A stretch of DNA of 64,000 nucleotides from Saccharomonospora cyanea NA-134 (GCF_000244975.1 NZ_CM001440.1:3270325-3334324), one strand, 5' to 3'. Counted from the first letter of the stretch, positions 43,128 through 52,696 are shown. A program made the numbers and translations. The notes: generated by a model not told the origin, from the letters alone.

Positions 43128-44971
43128 TCCGCCTCCCACACGTACCTGTTGGACTCCCAGCGATCGTCCACGACCACCCACACCGTGTCGCCGACTCCCT
43201 CGTAGTGGAAGGCCTCGAAGCTCACGTAGCCGTTGTCGTCGGTGGTCTGGGACGAGCCCTCGTTGCTGTAGTAGCGATTGGTGGAGTACGGCACGATGTG
43301 GTACTCCGTGTTCGGCTCGAAATTGCGCAGTACGACCCGCATCTTCGCGCATTCGGGCGTTTCGCAGCCGTCGTAGCCGTCCGTCGTCCCCCGCGTCACG
43401 GTGACCACCGGGGTGCGTTCCACGGTGACGCTGGTGGTGGCGGGGGCACCCCGGCCCGTGCGGTTCTCGGCCGTCACGGTGATCGTGTAGGTGGTGTCGT
43501 AGTCCAGTCCGGTCAGGACGGTGGAACGGGCGCCACCGGACACGGACTTCGAGCGCTGCGCCACCGACGGGGCGGACCACGTGACGTGGTAGGCCGTCAC
43601 GCGAGCGCCGTTGGACTGCGCCGCGCCCCACCTGACCGTCACCGTGTCGTCGTCGGCCTGTGCCGACACACTCGGCGGCAGGCCCGGTGGTCCGGCCGGA
43701 TCCGGCGGCGGCTCGGGGTTCGGTCTCGGTTCGCCACCGCCCGAGCTTTCGTCGACACGGACGTCTCGGGCGTCACCGGTCTCGTCGTCGGTGTTGGCCG
43801 GCTCGCGTTCCGGAGTGTTCCGTTCCGGCGGCACGGAGGTCTCCCGGCTCGTCCGCTCCTCGTCTCCCACCACGGCGACCGCGTCCACCGCGCCGTCGTG
43901 GTCGACCACGAGCACGTGCCTGCCCTGCGCACCTTCGACGTAGACGCGGCCGTCCTCGGCCATCGCGAGCCGGGGATCGCCGCGTTTCTCCGGCAGCCCG
44001 GCCTCGTGCAACGGGGTGCCGTCGGAGGCGTAGGTGAGCACGGACTTGTGAGTCCGGTCGAGCATGACCACGGACTCACCGCTGACCGCCGGGGGCGCGA
44101 AGTCGCCCTGCGGCAGGTCCACCGTCACCGGCGCCGACGGAGCACGCCGCGGATCGAGTTCGGCCGCGTCCACGAGGAACATGCGGGAGGCCTCACCGTC
44201 GAGGATCGCGACCCGCCCGTCGGCGTCCCTCGGCGCGACCCTGGCCGTGTCCGGGATGTCGATACGTGCGGGGACGGACGGTCCCAGCCCTTCGGTCGAC
44301 ACGGCCCGCAACGTGTCGTCGGTGGCGTCGACGAACACCGCCTGCGACCCCACCACGGTAAGGGCACCCGAGTGCCCGCCCGGCGCCACGGCGGGACACG
44401 TGACCTGCCGCGCGTCCCGGGGCAGCCGGCACAGCACACCCGAGTCGAGCCGGTGCACCCACAGCGTGCCGTCCGGCGTGGCGACCGGCTCGCCGAGCGG
44501 GCCCGGAACCGGAACCGTGGCGTGCTCGGGACCGAGGCGGACCACCATGCCCGCCTCTCGGTAGACCAGATACGGGCCGCCGGGCGTCTCGACGGCGGCG
44601 GGCTGCTCGTCGGCGGGTGCGGGGACGGTCCGCTCGACCGTGAGCGTGGACTTGCCGAACTGGACGATGCGCGAACGCCCGACGACATAACCGCTGGTCT
44701 CACCGTGCACGACGCTGCTGCCCGGTTCGATGTCCGGCACCCGCATCCGCGCGTCGACCGTCTTGGCCTCGCCGTCGACGTGCACCACCAGGTCGGACTC
44801 GGGCTGGGCGACCCAGTGGCCGTCCTGCACGAACCGGAGTCCCGTGGCCGGGGCGACCACCGCCGTCACCGCCGCCACGACCGCGGCGACACAGGCGAGA
44901 ACCACCGCGGCCAGCGGCCCTCGTCCGCGCAGGACTCGACCACGCCACGTCGACTGTAGCGTTGCGGTCAC
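43124..44971 (-). CDS. Membrane-anchored beta-propeller-like protein with fibronectin type III domain
   Basis: About 615 residues. One N-terminal helix (PLAAVVLACVAAVVAAVTAV), an outside region of repeated beta-strand units resembling a propeller, a Pro/Glu/Arg linker, one FN3 domain (VTAYHVTWSAPS; TVLTGLDYDTTYTITVTAEN), and a C-terminal domain with a Cys pair (DGYDGCETPECAKM). GTG at 44971 sits 6 nt after a TATGCT -10-like box, which suggests a leaderless start; ATG 44998 is the other option. First gene of the FN3-moxR-DUF58-transglutaminase run, and the likely client or surface sensor of the system. Confidence 0.78.
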   Translation of the reverse strand: MTATLQSTWRGRVLRGRGPLAAVVLACVAAVVAAVTAVVAPATGLRFVQDGHWVAQPESDLVVHVDGEAKTVDARMRVPDIEPGSSVVHGETSGYVVGRSRIVQFGKSTLTVERTVPAPADEQPAAVETPGGPYLVYREAGMVVRLGPEHATVPVPGPLGEPVATPDGTLWVHRLDSGVLCRLPRDARQVTCPAVAPGGHSGALTVVGSQAVFVDATDDTLRAVSTEGLGPSVPARIDIPDTARVAPRDADGRVAILDGEASRMFLVDAAELDPRRAPSAPVTVDLPQGDFAPPAVSGESVVMLDRTHKSVLTYASDGTPLHEAGLPEKRGDPRLAMAEDGRVYVEGAQGRHVLVVDHDGAVDAVAVVGDEERTSRETSVPPERNTPEREPANTDDETGDARDVRVDESSGGGEPRPNPEPPPDPAGPPGLPPSVSAQADDDTVTVRWGAAQSNGARVTAYHVTWSAPSVAQRSKSVSGGARSTVLTGLDYDTTYTITVTAENRTGRGAPATTSVTVERTPVVTVTRGTTDGYDGCETPECAKMRVVLRNFEPNTEYHIVPYSTNRYYSNEGSSQTTDDNGYVSFEAFHYEGVGDTVWVVVDDRWESNRYVWEAE

Positions 44972-45005
44972 GTTGTGAGCATAGGAGATGCCGGTCATGA
45001 TCGGA

Positions 45006-46289
45006 TCAACTTTCCGGAGACTGCCCCATCGGTGCGTGTTTCGGATCCGACTCGGGAAGGACCAGCTCGAAGATCGCGCCGCCCGCCTCGGCGTTGTAGA
45101 CCCGCAGCGAACCGCCGTGAGCCTGCGCCACCCAGCGAACGATGGCGAGGCCCAGACCACTGGAACCGCCGGTGCTGGAGAACCGGTCGACGCGCTCCTC
45201 GACCACCTCCGGGTCGATGCCGGGTCCGTGGTCGGCGACGATGACCCGGCCGCCCGCCACCGTCACGTGGACGATCGCGTCGGCACCGGGCTGACGTCCG
45301 TATCTCAAAGCGTTGTCGACCAGGTTGCCCACCGCCCGCTGCACGAGCGCGGCATCGGCGATCACGGTGGTCGGCGCCGTGGTCACCGTGATCGTCGCGG
45401 TCCCGGCGTTGGTCTCGTCCACCACCGTGGTCACCAACTGGTCCAGCCTCACCGGCACGGGGGTGATCTCCTCGACACCAGCCGCCAGCCGTGCCCGCGT
45501 CAACAGGTCGTCGATGATGCCTCCCATCCTGGCGGCGAGGTTCACCGTGCGGGACAGCAGTTCCTCCCGCTCCGCCGGGTTGCGCTGCGCCGACTCGGCG
45601 AGTGCACGCAACGCGGCCACCGGGGAACGCAGGTCGTGAGCCGTTTCGGCGAGCAGCAACTCCTGTTGCTCCAGTGCCGCGACCGCGGGGCGGATCGCCC
45701 GACCCGACAGCAGGTGGCCGCCGACTGCCACGGCTCCGAGGAGCAGGGCGCAGCCGCCCACCACGAACAGCACCAGCCGGTCGTGCTCCTGGCTCATCGG
45801 GTCGGCGTCGACGGCCGCCACCACGGCCCCGATGTACTGCCCCGTGTCGTTCCGGAAGGGGTCGGCACCGACCCAGACCAACCCACCGTCGGGACCGCGC
45901 ACGGGAGCGCGGAAGAAGGACTCGGTGAGCACGGCCTCCCTCGCCGCGCCGTTGAGCACGTCGAGGTCGACCTCGACGCAGGATCGCTCGCTGACGTGGC
46001 CGGGAAACTGCCCGGTGTCGCCGGGCAGCACGGCGAACTGGGGGCACTGAGTGTTGATCTCGTCATCGGAGATGAACGCCGTGACGAGGGTCCCGTCGTA
46101 CTGGAGCAGGCGCTTCACCGTGGAGGTGACGCGGTGCACCTCGGCGTCGAGCCGTTCGTGGCCCCGCTCGGCGTTGCCGCGCACCAGCAACCACGCGAAC
46201 AGCACGAGACCGACGGCGTTGATGGCGGTGAACAGCACGGTGAGCAGCCAGCGCAACCGGCGCAGCCGCGCGGCGGCCGAGGTGTTCAC
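45006..46289 (-). CDS. Two-component sensor histidine kinase
   Basis: 427 residues with two membrane helices flanking an outside sensor of about 130 residues that contains three Cys. The kinase core has the H-box AETAHDLRSPVAALRALAE, N-box NLVDNALRYG, and G boxes VADHGPGID and SSGLGLAIVRW. GTG at 46289 overlaps the response regulator stop by 4 bp. Its stop is just upstream of the FN3 gene, so this system may control the FN3-moxR operon. Confidence 0.9.
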   Translation of the reverse strand: MNTSAAARLRRLRWLLTVLFTAINAVGLVLFAWLLVRGNAERGHERLDAEVHRVTSTVKRLLQYDGTLVTAFISDDEINTQCPQFAVLPGDTGQFPGHVSERSCVEVDLDVLNGAAREAVLTESFFRAPVRGPDGGLVWVGADPFRNDTGQYIGAVVAAVDADPMSQEHDRLVLFVVGGCALLLGAVAVGGHLLSGRAIRPAVAALEQQELLLAETAHDLRSPVAALRALAESAQRNPAEREELLSRTVNLAARMGGIIDDLLTRARLAAGVEEITPVPVRLDQLVTTVVDETNAGTATITVTTAPTTVIADAALVQRAVGNLVDNALRYGRQPGADAIVHVTVAGGRVIVADHGPGIDPEVVEERVDRFSSTGGSSGLGLAIVRWVAQAHGGSLRVYNAEAGGAIFELVLPESDPKHAPMGQSPES

Positions 46290-46963
46290 GCGGCCAGCCG
46301 ATAGCCGACGCCGAACACGGTGAGCACCACGTCCGGCGAACCGAGCTTGCGCCGCAGCCGCCGCACCACCACGTCGACCACGTTGGACATCGGATCGGTG
46401 CTGCTGTCCCAGCAGTGCTCGATCAGCTCGGTGCGTGACACCGCCTTGCCCTGTCTGATCATGAGGTACTCCAGCACGGCGAACTCCTTGTCGCTCAGGG
46501 ACAGCTCGACCCCCGCCCGCCGCACGCGGCGACGCGCGCAGTCCACCTCCAGATCGGTGTGCCGCAGCACGGACGGCCTGCCGGTGCCCGAACGCCGGCA
46601 CAACACCAGCACCCGGGCCGTCAACTCGGCCATGGCGAACGGCTTGACGAGGTAGTCGTCGCCGCCGTGTTCGAAGCCCGCGACGCGGTCGGCGAGCGTG
46701 TCACGCGCGGTCAGGAACAGCACCGGCACGGTCCACCCGCTCCGCCTGCGGCGGAACACGTACTCGGTGGCGTCGCCGTCGGGCAGCATGCGGTCGAACA
46801 CGACACAGTGGTGTCCGGCGGTGGCCAGTGCGGCGTCGGCTGCTGCGAGGTCGCCCGCCGTGTCGACCACCAGCCCGTGGCCGCCCAGTTCGGCGGTGAC
46901 CGCCACCCGCACGTTCTCGTCGTCCTCGACCACGAGAACCCGCCAGGTGGGTGCGTGTGTCAT
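46286..46963 (-). CDS. OmpR-type response regulator
   Basis: 225 residues. The receiver has acidic VEDDEN, phospho-acceptor Asp in VVFDRMLPDGD and the Lys in DDYLVKPFAMAEL. The winged-helix output domain shows VSRTELIEHCWDSSTDPMSN and RRLRRKLGSPDVVLTVFGVG. ATG at 46963 with GAGGA upstream. It pairs with the sensor kinase and is a close paralogue of the orphan regulator at 47.9 kb. Confidence 0.92.
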   Translation of the reverse strand: MTHAPTWRVLVVEDDENVRVAVTAELGGHGLVVDTAGDLAAADAALATAGHHCVVFDRMLPDGDATEYVFRRRRSGWTVPVLFLTARDTLADRVAGFEHGGDDYLVKPFAMAELTARVLVLCRRSGTGRPSVLRHTDLEVDCARRRVRRAGVELSLSDKEFAVLEYLMIRQGKAVSRTELIEHCWDSSTDPMSNVVDVVVRRLRRKLGSPDVVLTVFGVGYRLAA

Positions 46964-47129
46964 CGAATCCTCATGTTCGAACCCGCATCGTGTCGGCATC
47001 CGGGTCACCTCCAGGCCGCTTCCAGGCCGCTTCCGCGGCAGCCTAACGCGGGGGTCCGGGTGAGACCGCAGGTTCGGCCCGGCTGGCAGCAAACTGCCTC
47101 GCCGTGGGAAAGGGAGAGGGAGGCTTCCG

Positions 47130-47861
47130 ATGTCCAGTCCGACACTGCCCAGTCCGGCACTGTCCACACCGTCACCGTCCACCCGGAGGCCGTCCGCTCC
47201 CACGCTGACCCGCATGGCGGTCGTGCCCCCGGTGTCCGTGGCTGGCGCCGTACGCGACCGCGTCGACGTGGCACTCGCACACGCCGCGCGTGAGGTCTGC
47301 GTGAGTGTGTCACCGGAGGCGGCGAGCGGTCGGCTCGCCCGGCCGCGTCAGGTCCACTCCGCGAACCTTCGGCGCGGGGTCCGGTACCGGGTGCTGCTGC
47401 CGGAGCGGACGCTGACGAGCATCGAGGGCCGCAGGCTCGCCGGGGCATGGGCGTGCGACGGCGTCGAGCTGCGCACCGCGTCGGAGGTTCCGCTGTCCGC
47501 ACTGTTGATCGACGGCACCGCTGCCGTGCTTCCCGGAACAGGCGGCGAGTCCGCGAACGGCGCGACCCTGTTCACGTTGCCGAGCGTCGTGGACACCACC
47601 GTCGAGCTGTTCGAGCGAGTGTGGGCGTCCACCGCCCCGCTGAGGCGGGCCGGGACCGAGGCCGGGGAGCTCACGATGCGGGAACACGAGATCCTGGTCC
47701 TGCTGGCCGCAGGCCGCACCGACGAGTCCGTGGCGGCGTTGCTGGGCGTCTCCGTCAGGACGGTGCGGCGCCTCGTCGCGGGCCTGATGGAGCAGCTCGG
47801 GGCCCGCAGCCGCTTCGAGGCCGGGGTCAAGGCGGCGCGTCGGGGCTGGCTCGGTTCGTGA
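47130..47861 (+). CDS. LuxR-type helix-turn-helix regulator
   Basis: 243 residues. The C-terminal 65 form a LuxR/GerE HTH (LTMREHEILVLLAAGRTDES, then VAALLGVSVRTVRRLVAGLM). The N-terminal part lacks a receiver domain but resembles the middle domain of the TrmB/LuxR-like actinobacterial group (RYRVLLPERTLTSIEGRRLA). The first 30 residues are Ser/Pro-rich and perhaps not translated; an ATG at residue 29 is possible. It lies between two OmpR-type regulators, with no obvious partner. Confidence 0.75.
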   Translation: MSSPTLPSPALSTPSPSTRRPSAPTLTRMAVVPPVSVAGAVRDRVDVALAHAAREVCVSVSPEAASGRLARPRQVHSANLRRGVRYRVLLPERTLTSIEGRRLAGAWACDGVELRTASEVPLSALLIDGTAAVLPGTGGESANGATLFTLPSVVDTTVELFERVWASTAPLRRAGTEAGELTMREHEILVLLAAGRTDESVAALLGVSVRTVRRLVAGLMEQLGARSRFEAGVKAARRGWLGS

Positions 47862-47889
47862 CCGGAAGTGGCGGCACCCGATACCGTCT

Positions 47890-48564
47890 GTGTCCGTGCG
47901 TGTACTGGTCATCGAGGACGACGAGAACCTGCGGGTGGCGCTGGAGAGCGCCCTGCGCGGTGACGGGTTCGCGGTCGACGTCGCCGGGAGCATCGCCGCC
48001 GCCGACGAGGCGGTGAGCGTCAACGCCTACGACTGCGCGGTGTTCGACCGGATGCTGCCCGGCGGTGACGCGCTCGACTACGTGGCCGAGCGCAGACGGC
48101 GGGGATGGTCGGTGCCGGTGCTGTTCCTGACCGCGCGGGACACGGTGAGCGACCGCGTCGACGGCCTGACGTGGGGCGACGACTACCTGGTCAAGCCGTT
48201 CGCGATGGAGGAGCTGCTCGTGCGGGTGCGCAGCCTCTGCCGCCGGGTCGAGGCTCCGGTGTCGGCGCCGCTGCGGCTGTTCGACATCGAGTTGGACCCC
48301 GAGCGGCACGAGGCCTGGCGGGGCGGGGCGCCGCTGTCGCTCACACCGAGGGAGTTCGTGGTGCTGCAGCGGCTGCTCGCCGCGGACGGCCGGCTCGTGC
48401 CGCGGCGAGAGCTGGTCGCGGCGGCCTGGGACGAGCTCGTGTCACCCTCCTCGAACGTGCTGGACGTGGTCATTCGTCAGCTCCGCCGCAAACTCGGGCC
48501 GCCCGACGTGGTCCAGACCGTGCGGGGATCGGGCTACTACCTCGGGACGGTCCACACCGGGTGA
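47890..48564 (+). CDS. OmpR-type response regulator without adjacent kinase
   Basis: 224 residues, a clear paralogue of the regulator at 46.3-47.0 kb (shared FDRMLP, FLTARDTxxDRV, DDYLVKPFAMxEL). Phospho-acceptor Asp in AVFDRMLPGGD. The alpha4 region is one residue shorter than in the paralogue (GLTWGDDY against GFEHGGDDY). The output domain ends RRKLGPPDVVQTVRGSGYYL. No histidine kinase gene adjoins, so it may share the nearby sensor. GTG 47890 or GTG 47896 are both possible starts. Confidence 0.88.
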   Translation: MSVRVLVIEDDENLRVALESALRGDGFAVDVAGSIAAADEAVSVNAYDCAVFDRMLPGGDALDYVAERRRRGWSVPVLFLTARDTVSDRVDGLTWGDDYLVKPFAMEELLVRVRSLCRRVEAPVSAPLRLFDIELDPERHEAWRGGAPLSLTPREFVVLQRLLAADGRLVPRRELVAAAWDELVSPSSNVLDVVIRQLRRKLGPPDVVQTVRGSGYYLGTVHTG

Positions 48565-48959
48565 TCACGGCTCGTCGGGTGTGACCAGCGGGGTGACCGT
48601 GCGGTTGCGCGCACTCGTCGGTGAGGATCGCATCCCGGCCTGGCGGGTCGACGGCGAGGTCGCCCACAAGTCGCAGCAGCCGGGGGCGAGGTCACGCCGA
48701 GACCTGCGTTGGTCCACCGCGATCGCGCAGTGGTTCAGTATGACCGCCGCCTGGTTCTGTAGCACCGTGGAACGCGGGAATCGTATGTACGGGAGCAACC
48801 GTCGCAAGTTCCTCGGCGTGGGTGGCTCACCCGCGTCCCGTTCCACGACCAGCGCCGTTCCACGACCCCGAGTGCGTCGTCCGCGCGACGAAGGTAGCCA
48901 CGCACAGACCGACTCAGCGGTGTTCGAACGGAAAGCCGGCAGGCACAGGGCACGCCTGG
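48565..48959. other. Intergenic region, no convincing gene
   Basis: 395 bp between convergent regulators. A plus-strand frame at 48581-48973 (130 codons) stays open, but its composition is unlike neighbouring genes and I recognise nothing in it. Base composition is lower in GC than in flanking genes, so it may be the debris of a lost gene. Confidence 0.4.
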
Positions 48960-49619
48960 TCAGGTGTCTCTGACGACCAGTCCGGCCTCGTAGGCGAGGA
49001 TCGCGGCCTGGACCCGGTTGTCCAGTCCCAGTCGGCGCAGGATGGCGCTGACGTGGGCCTTGACCGTGCCCTCCGACAGCGAAAGCGCGCGCCCGATGTC
49101 GGCATTGGACAGTCCGGTGCCGAGTGCGGCCAGTACGTCCCGCTCGCGGGGCGTGAGTTCCGCGACGCGACGACGCGCCATGGCCGGGCGTGACAAGCCC
49201 CCGCCACGCACGTGCGTGATCACCCTGCGGGCGATCCGTGGCGACAGGTACGCCGCACCCTCGGCCACCGCGTGCACGCCGATGAGCAGTTCCCTCGGAT
49301 CGGACGCCTTCAGCAGGAAACCGCTCACCCCGTGTTCGAGCGCCTCGGCGACGTAGACGTCCTCGTCGAACGTCGTCAGCACCACCACCGCCGTGCCGGG
49401 CATCGTCTCCCGCAGCTCCGCGGCGGCGGACAGCCCGTCGAGCCCCGGCATCCGGATGTCGAGCAACACCACGTCCGGCCGGTGCCGTCGTGCCGCCTCG
49501 ATCGCGGCCCGTCCGTCCCCGGCCTCGGCGACCACCTCGATGTCCGCGTCCGACGCCAGGATGGTGCGCACTCCGGCGCGGATCATCGCCTCGTCGTCGG
49601 CGAGCACCACCCGGATCAC
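48960..49619 (-). CDS. NarL/LuxR-type response regulator
   Basis: 219 residues: receiver with ADDEAMIRAG, phospho-Asp in VLLDIRMPGLDG and the Lys in FLLKASDP; the C-terminal LuxR helix-turn-helix reads LTPRERDVLAALGTGLSNAD followed by IGRALSLSEGTVKAH. Starts at GTG 49619 overlapping the kinase stop by 4 bp, so the two are co-translated. Targets are unknown; the linked serine-hydrolase gene suggests an envelope-related response. Confidence 0.94.
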   Translation of the reverse strand: MIRVVLADDEAMIRAGVRTILASDADIEVVAEAGDGRAAIEAARRHRPDVVLLDIRMPGLDGLSAAAELRETMPGTAVVVLTTFDEDVYVAEALEHGVSGFLLKASDPRELLIGVHAVAEGAAYLSPRIARRVITHVRGGGLSRPAMARRRVAELTPRERDVLAALGTGLSNADIGRALSLSEGTVKAHVSAILRRLGLDNRVQAAILAYEAGLVVRDT

Positions 49620-50578
49620 CGGCCACCTCCGTCGCGTCGCCTCACGGACCAGCGCGCCGTCACGGTGAACCGCTGCCCCTCGCTCTCCACGGTCAGCGTT
49701 CCGCCCGAGCTTCGCAGGCGCTCACGTAGTGTCGCGAGCCCGGTGCCCGATCCTCTCCCGGCGGACGCGCCGTTCACCGGGTTGGACACCGTGACCTCCA
49801 GCGTGTCGTCGTCGGCGACGTTCGCCCGGAGCGACACGGGAGCTCCCGGCGCGTGCCGGGCGGCGTTGGTGAGCGCTTCGCGGACGACGCGGTGGACGTC
49901 TCCGCCGAGCGGCCACGGTGGCAGGTCGGCGGAGACGTCCATTCCCGCCTCCCGCGCACGGTCGACGAGGTCCGCCACCGTGTCGGCCGCCGGTGGAGCA
50001 CCGGCGTCATGTTCCCGCAGCACACCGACGGCCTCGCGCAGCCGGTCGGTCGCGGCCACGGCTCCCGCGCGCACCTCCGCCGCCGCTGCCTGGTGTCTCT
50101 CCGGGAGATCGGGCACGAGCTCCAGCGCACCGGCCCGCAGCGACAGCAGAGCCAGTTCGTGCCCGAGCGCGTCGTGCAACTCCGAGGCGATCCTGGCGCG
50201 TTCCCGTAGTGCCGCGTGTTCGGCGACCAGCTCCCGCTCCCGTTCGAGATGTGCCACCCGCTGCCGGCCCGCGGCGACCAGTTCGGCCTGCTGGCGGCGG
50301 AACCGCCCGGCCAGCCACGGCAACCCCGTGAACAGCGCGACCGCCGCGAGCATGCCCGTGCCCACCCAGAAGTCCGCCACGGTGAAGCCGGCACAGACGA
50401 CGACGGCGGCGAGGAACACCGGCCAGGCCCGCCGCACCGGCAGGTGACGCCCGTGCAGGTACGCCGCGACGGCCGCGACAACGAAGGCGAGCTGTCGCCA
50501 CACCGGCACGGTGTCGAGCTCCACCGCGTTCGCCAGACATCCCGCGGCCAGGATCGCCAGGACCGCCCCGTTTCTCAC
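49616..50578 (-). CDS. NarL-type (HisKA_3) sensor histidine kinase
   Basis: 320 residues with four or five N-terminal membrane helices and no large outside sensor. The dimerisation motif is IASELHDALGHELALLSLRA, where His is the phosphorylation site; the ATPase part has VREALTNAARHA and GTGLATLRERL. GTG at 50578 overlaps the stop of the beta-lactamase-like gene by 4 bp, making a three-gene operon of hydrolase, kinase and regulator. Confidence 0.92.
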   Translation of the reverse strand: MRNGAVLAILAAGCLANAVELDTVPVWRQLAFVVAAVAAYLHGRHLPVRRAWPVFLAAVVVCAGFTVADFWVGTGMLAAVALFTGLPWLAGRFRRQQAELVAAGRQRVAHLERERELVAEHAALRERARIASELHDALGHELALLSLRAGALELVPDLPERHQAAAAEVRAGAVAATDRLREAVGVLREHDAGAPPAADTVADLVDRAREAGMDVSADLPPWPLGGDVHRVVREALTNAARHAPGAPVSLRANVADDDTLEVTVSNPVNGASAGRGSGTGLATLRERLRSSGGTLTVESEGQRFTVTARWSVRRRDGGGR

Positions 50579-51999
50579 CGCGCCGACCCTACCGAGCGCA
50601 GAGCCACCACCCGCGCCACCACTGTGGCCACCGAGGCCAGCGCCGCCAGCGCGAGCGTCACCGTGAGCGGCAGCGCGAAGTACGTCAACTGCTCCCACGT
50701 GACGGTCCTGCCGTTCATGAGCACCGAAGCCAGGTCCGGGTACGCCGCCAACACCACGACCGGCACGGCCACGCCCGCCAGTCGCACCCCGAGCCACCAC
50801 CGCGGGCCGCTCCCGCTTGCTCGCGCCCACCGCCCGGCTCGGACCACACCCAACGCCCCCAGTCCGGTCGCCGTGAGCGCGAGCAACCCGAGAACGAGCT
50901 CCACCACCTGCCTGCTGCCTCCGAGAGCGTCCGGAGTCCCGCCCTGGCTCAGCTCCACCAGCCCGGTCAGCACCTCGTAGGCGTCGTCGTAGAGCCCGGC
51001 GCCGTTGACCAGGACGGCGAACCCCCACCCGGTGTCGGGGTCGACGGCCTGCACGGCCGTGTAGGTGAAGAGGTTGCCGCTGTGCACGAGGAGGTCGCGC
51101 TCGCCGACCCGCTGCCTGCCCCAGCCCATCGCGTACTCGGCTTCGGTCACCGGGCGGTGCAGCTCGGCCAGGCTCTCGGGTGTCACGACGGCGGGGCCGT
51201 GACCGTGCTGCGCGATCAACCACCGCCCCATGTCCCGCGCGGTGGTGACGACCCCGCCCGCTCCGCCGTTGTCGAGGAACCCTTCCAGCTCGGATCGTGG
51301 GAACCACAGCCCGAACAGGGAGTTGTGGCCGAGCGCCGGTGTCACCTCGGAGGCGTCCACCGCGCTGGAGGACATGCCCAGCGGTGTGAACACGCGCTCG
51401 CGCAGGTAGTCGCCGAAGGGTTGCCCGCTCACCACCTCCACGAGGCGGGCGGCGAGCTCGTAGTTGACGTTGCAGTACTCCCAGCGCGTGCCGGGGTCGG
51501 CGGCGAGCGTGCCGTCACGCAACGCGGCGACGTACTCGGACAGCGAGGTGGCCTCCTCGGCGGCCGCGATGTCGACCGCGGTGTCGGAGAGTCCCGACGT
51601 CTGGTTCAGCAACTCGCGCACGGTGATCCGCCGTGCGCGTTCGTCGGCCATGTGGAACTCCGGGAGGTAGGAGACCACCGGTTCGTCGAGCGCGACCCTG
51701 TCGTCGTCGACGAGCGTCAGCACGGCCGTGGCGGTGAACGACTTGCTCACCGACGCCACGCGCATGGGCGTGTGCTCGGTGATGGCTCCGCCGTCGGCGT
51801 CGTGGCCGTGACCGGAGGCGTGCACGATCCGGTCGTGGTGCGTCACCACGGCGGACAGGCCGGGCACGCCGGTGCCTTCCCACGCCTGGGCGAGGTAGTC
51901 GTCGAACGTGTCGGCGCCCGGCTGTTCCGCCGAGGCCGGTGTGGCGGGCAAGCCGCCCAGCAGTGCCGCAACGGCCAGGACGAGAAGTGTGCGTTTCAT
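50575..51999 (-). CDS. Exported serine beta-lactamase-like hydrolase with membrane tail
   Basis: 474 residues. Signal peptide (KRTLLVLAVAALLGGLPATP, then ASA cut site), then a class C beta-lactamase/DD-peptidase fold with SVSK (nucleophile Ser), the Tyr motif YCNVNY and HSG near the end. The last 110 residues add about three membrane helices, so the enzyme faces outward and is anchored. Such proteins act as peptidases, esterases or penicillin-binding sensors. Co-transcribed with the NarL-type system, which it may feed with a signal. ATG 51999. Confidence 0.88.
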   Translation of the reverse strand: MKRTLLVLAVAALLGGLPATPASAEQPGADTFDDYLAQAWEGTGVPGLSAVVTHHDRIVHASGHGHDADGGAITEHTPMRVASVSKSFTATAVLTLVDDDRVALDEPVVSYLPEFHMADERARRITVRELLNQTSGLSDTAVDIAAAEEATSLSEYVAALRDGTLAADPGTRWEYCNVNYELAARLVEVVSGQPFGDYLRERVFTPLGMSSSAVDASEVTPALGHNSLFGLWFPRSELEGFLDNGGAGGVVTTARDMGRWLIAQHGHGPAVVTPESLAELHRPVTEAEYAMGWGRQRVGERDLLVHSGNLFTYTAVQAVDPDTGWGFAVLVNGAGLYDDAYEVLTGLVELSQGGTPDALGGSRQVVELVLGLLALTATGLGALGVVRAGRWARASGSGPRWWLGVRLAGVAVPVVVLAAYPDLASVLMNGRTVTWEQLTYFALPLTVTLALAALASVATVVARVVALRSVGSAR

Positions 52000-52124
52000 A
52001 CCGATGACCGTAGAAAGTGGACACCGGCGCCCGGATCCGTCGACCGTCCGGAGACACCCCTGACGAAAGTGAGGGGTCAGGTGCGCCACGGGTCGACGAC
52101 CGCGGGCGCGCACCTACCGCCACG

Positions 52125-52694
52125 TCACGGTGTGAGGAACGGGTAGTACCAGTACAGGGCCACCTCACGCGTCCCGGGATGCAGCGCGCGGTAGAGGAAG
52201 CGGTCGTGGCCGCCGAGCACGAATCCGTAGCGCCGGTAGAAGCGGCAGGCGGCGACGTTGGTGGACTGGGTCTCCAACCGCACGCCGCTCAGGCCGGCCC
52301 GCCTCGCCCACTCCACGGCGGCGTCCATGAGCGCGCGAGCGATCCCGGTGCCCCTGTGGGCGACGTCCACGGCGAGGTCGTCGACGACGGCGTAGGCGTT
52401 CCAGCCCGCGGAGACGGCCACGTAGCCGACGCAGGCGTTCCGCACCGTGGCGACGAACAGCTCGCCGTCCGGACGATCGAGATACGTGGCCAGTTCGTCG
52501 CCGTCGAAACCGTAGTCCTTGGTGTAGGCGGGAACGACGGGGACGACGCGGCTGGTCACATCGTCGTCGAACGGCCCGGCGAGTTCGGCGGTCACCTCGA
52601 ACGTGAAGTCGCACCGAGCGAGCGACGACAGGCAGGTGGCCTCCCCTCGCACGACGCGAGGAGCCTCCGGCGTGTCAGGGAGCGTTCCCGGCAT
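52125..52694 (-). CDS. GNAT acetyltransferase, streptothricin-acetyltransferase-like
   Basis: 189 residues. The GNAT core shows AYAVVDDLAVDVAHRGTGIA (acetyl-CoA loop) and TNVAACRFYRRYGFVLGGHD; the closing EVALYWYYPF is characteristic of the SatA/streptothricin N-acetyltransferase group. It would acetylate the beta-lysine amine of streptothricin-type drugs; the exact substrate is inferred. ATG at 52694 has GGAGCG upstream and fits better than 52709. Monocistronic. Confidence 0.8.
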   Translation of the reverse strand: MPGTLPDTPEAPRVVRGEATCLSSLARCDFTFEVTAELAGPFDDDVTSRVVPVVPAYTKDYGFDGDELATYLDRPDGELFVATVRNACVGYVAVSAGWNAYAVVDDLAVDVAHRGTGIARALMDAAVEWARRAGLSGVRLETQSTNVAACRFYRRYGFVLGGHDRFLYRALHPGTREVALYWYYPFLTP

Positions 52695-52696
52695 GG

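Noticed and set aside
48581-48973. 130-codon plus-strand gene
   Set aside because: No ribosome site, no recognisable family, composition unlike genes; recorded as intergenic.
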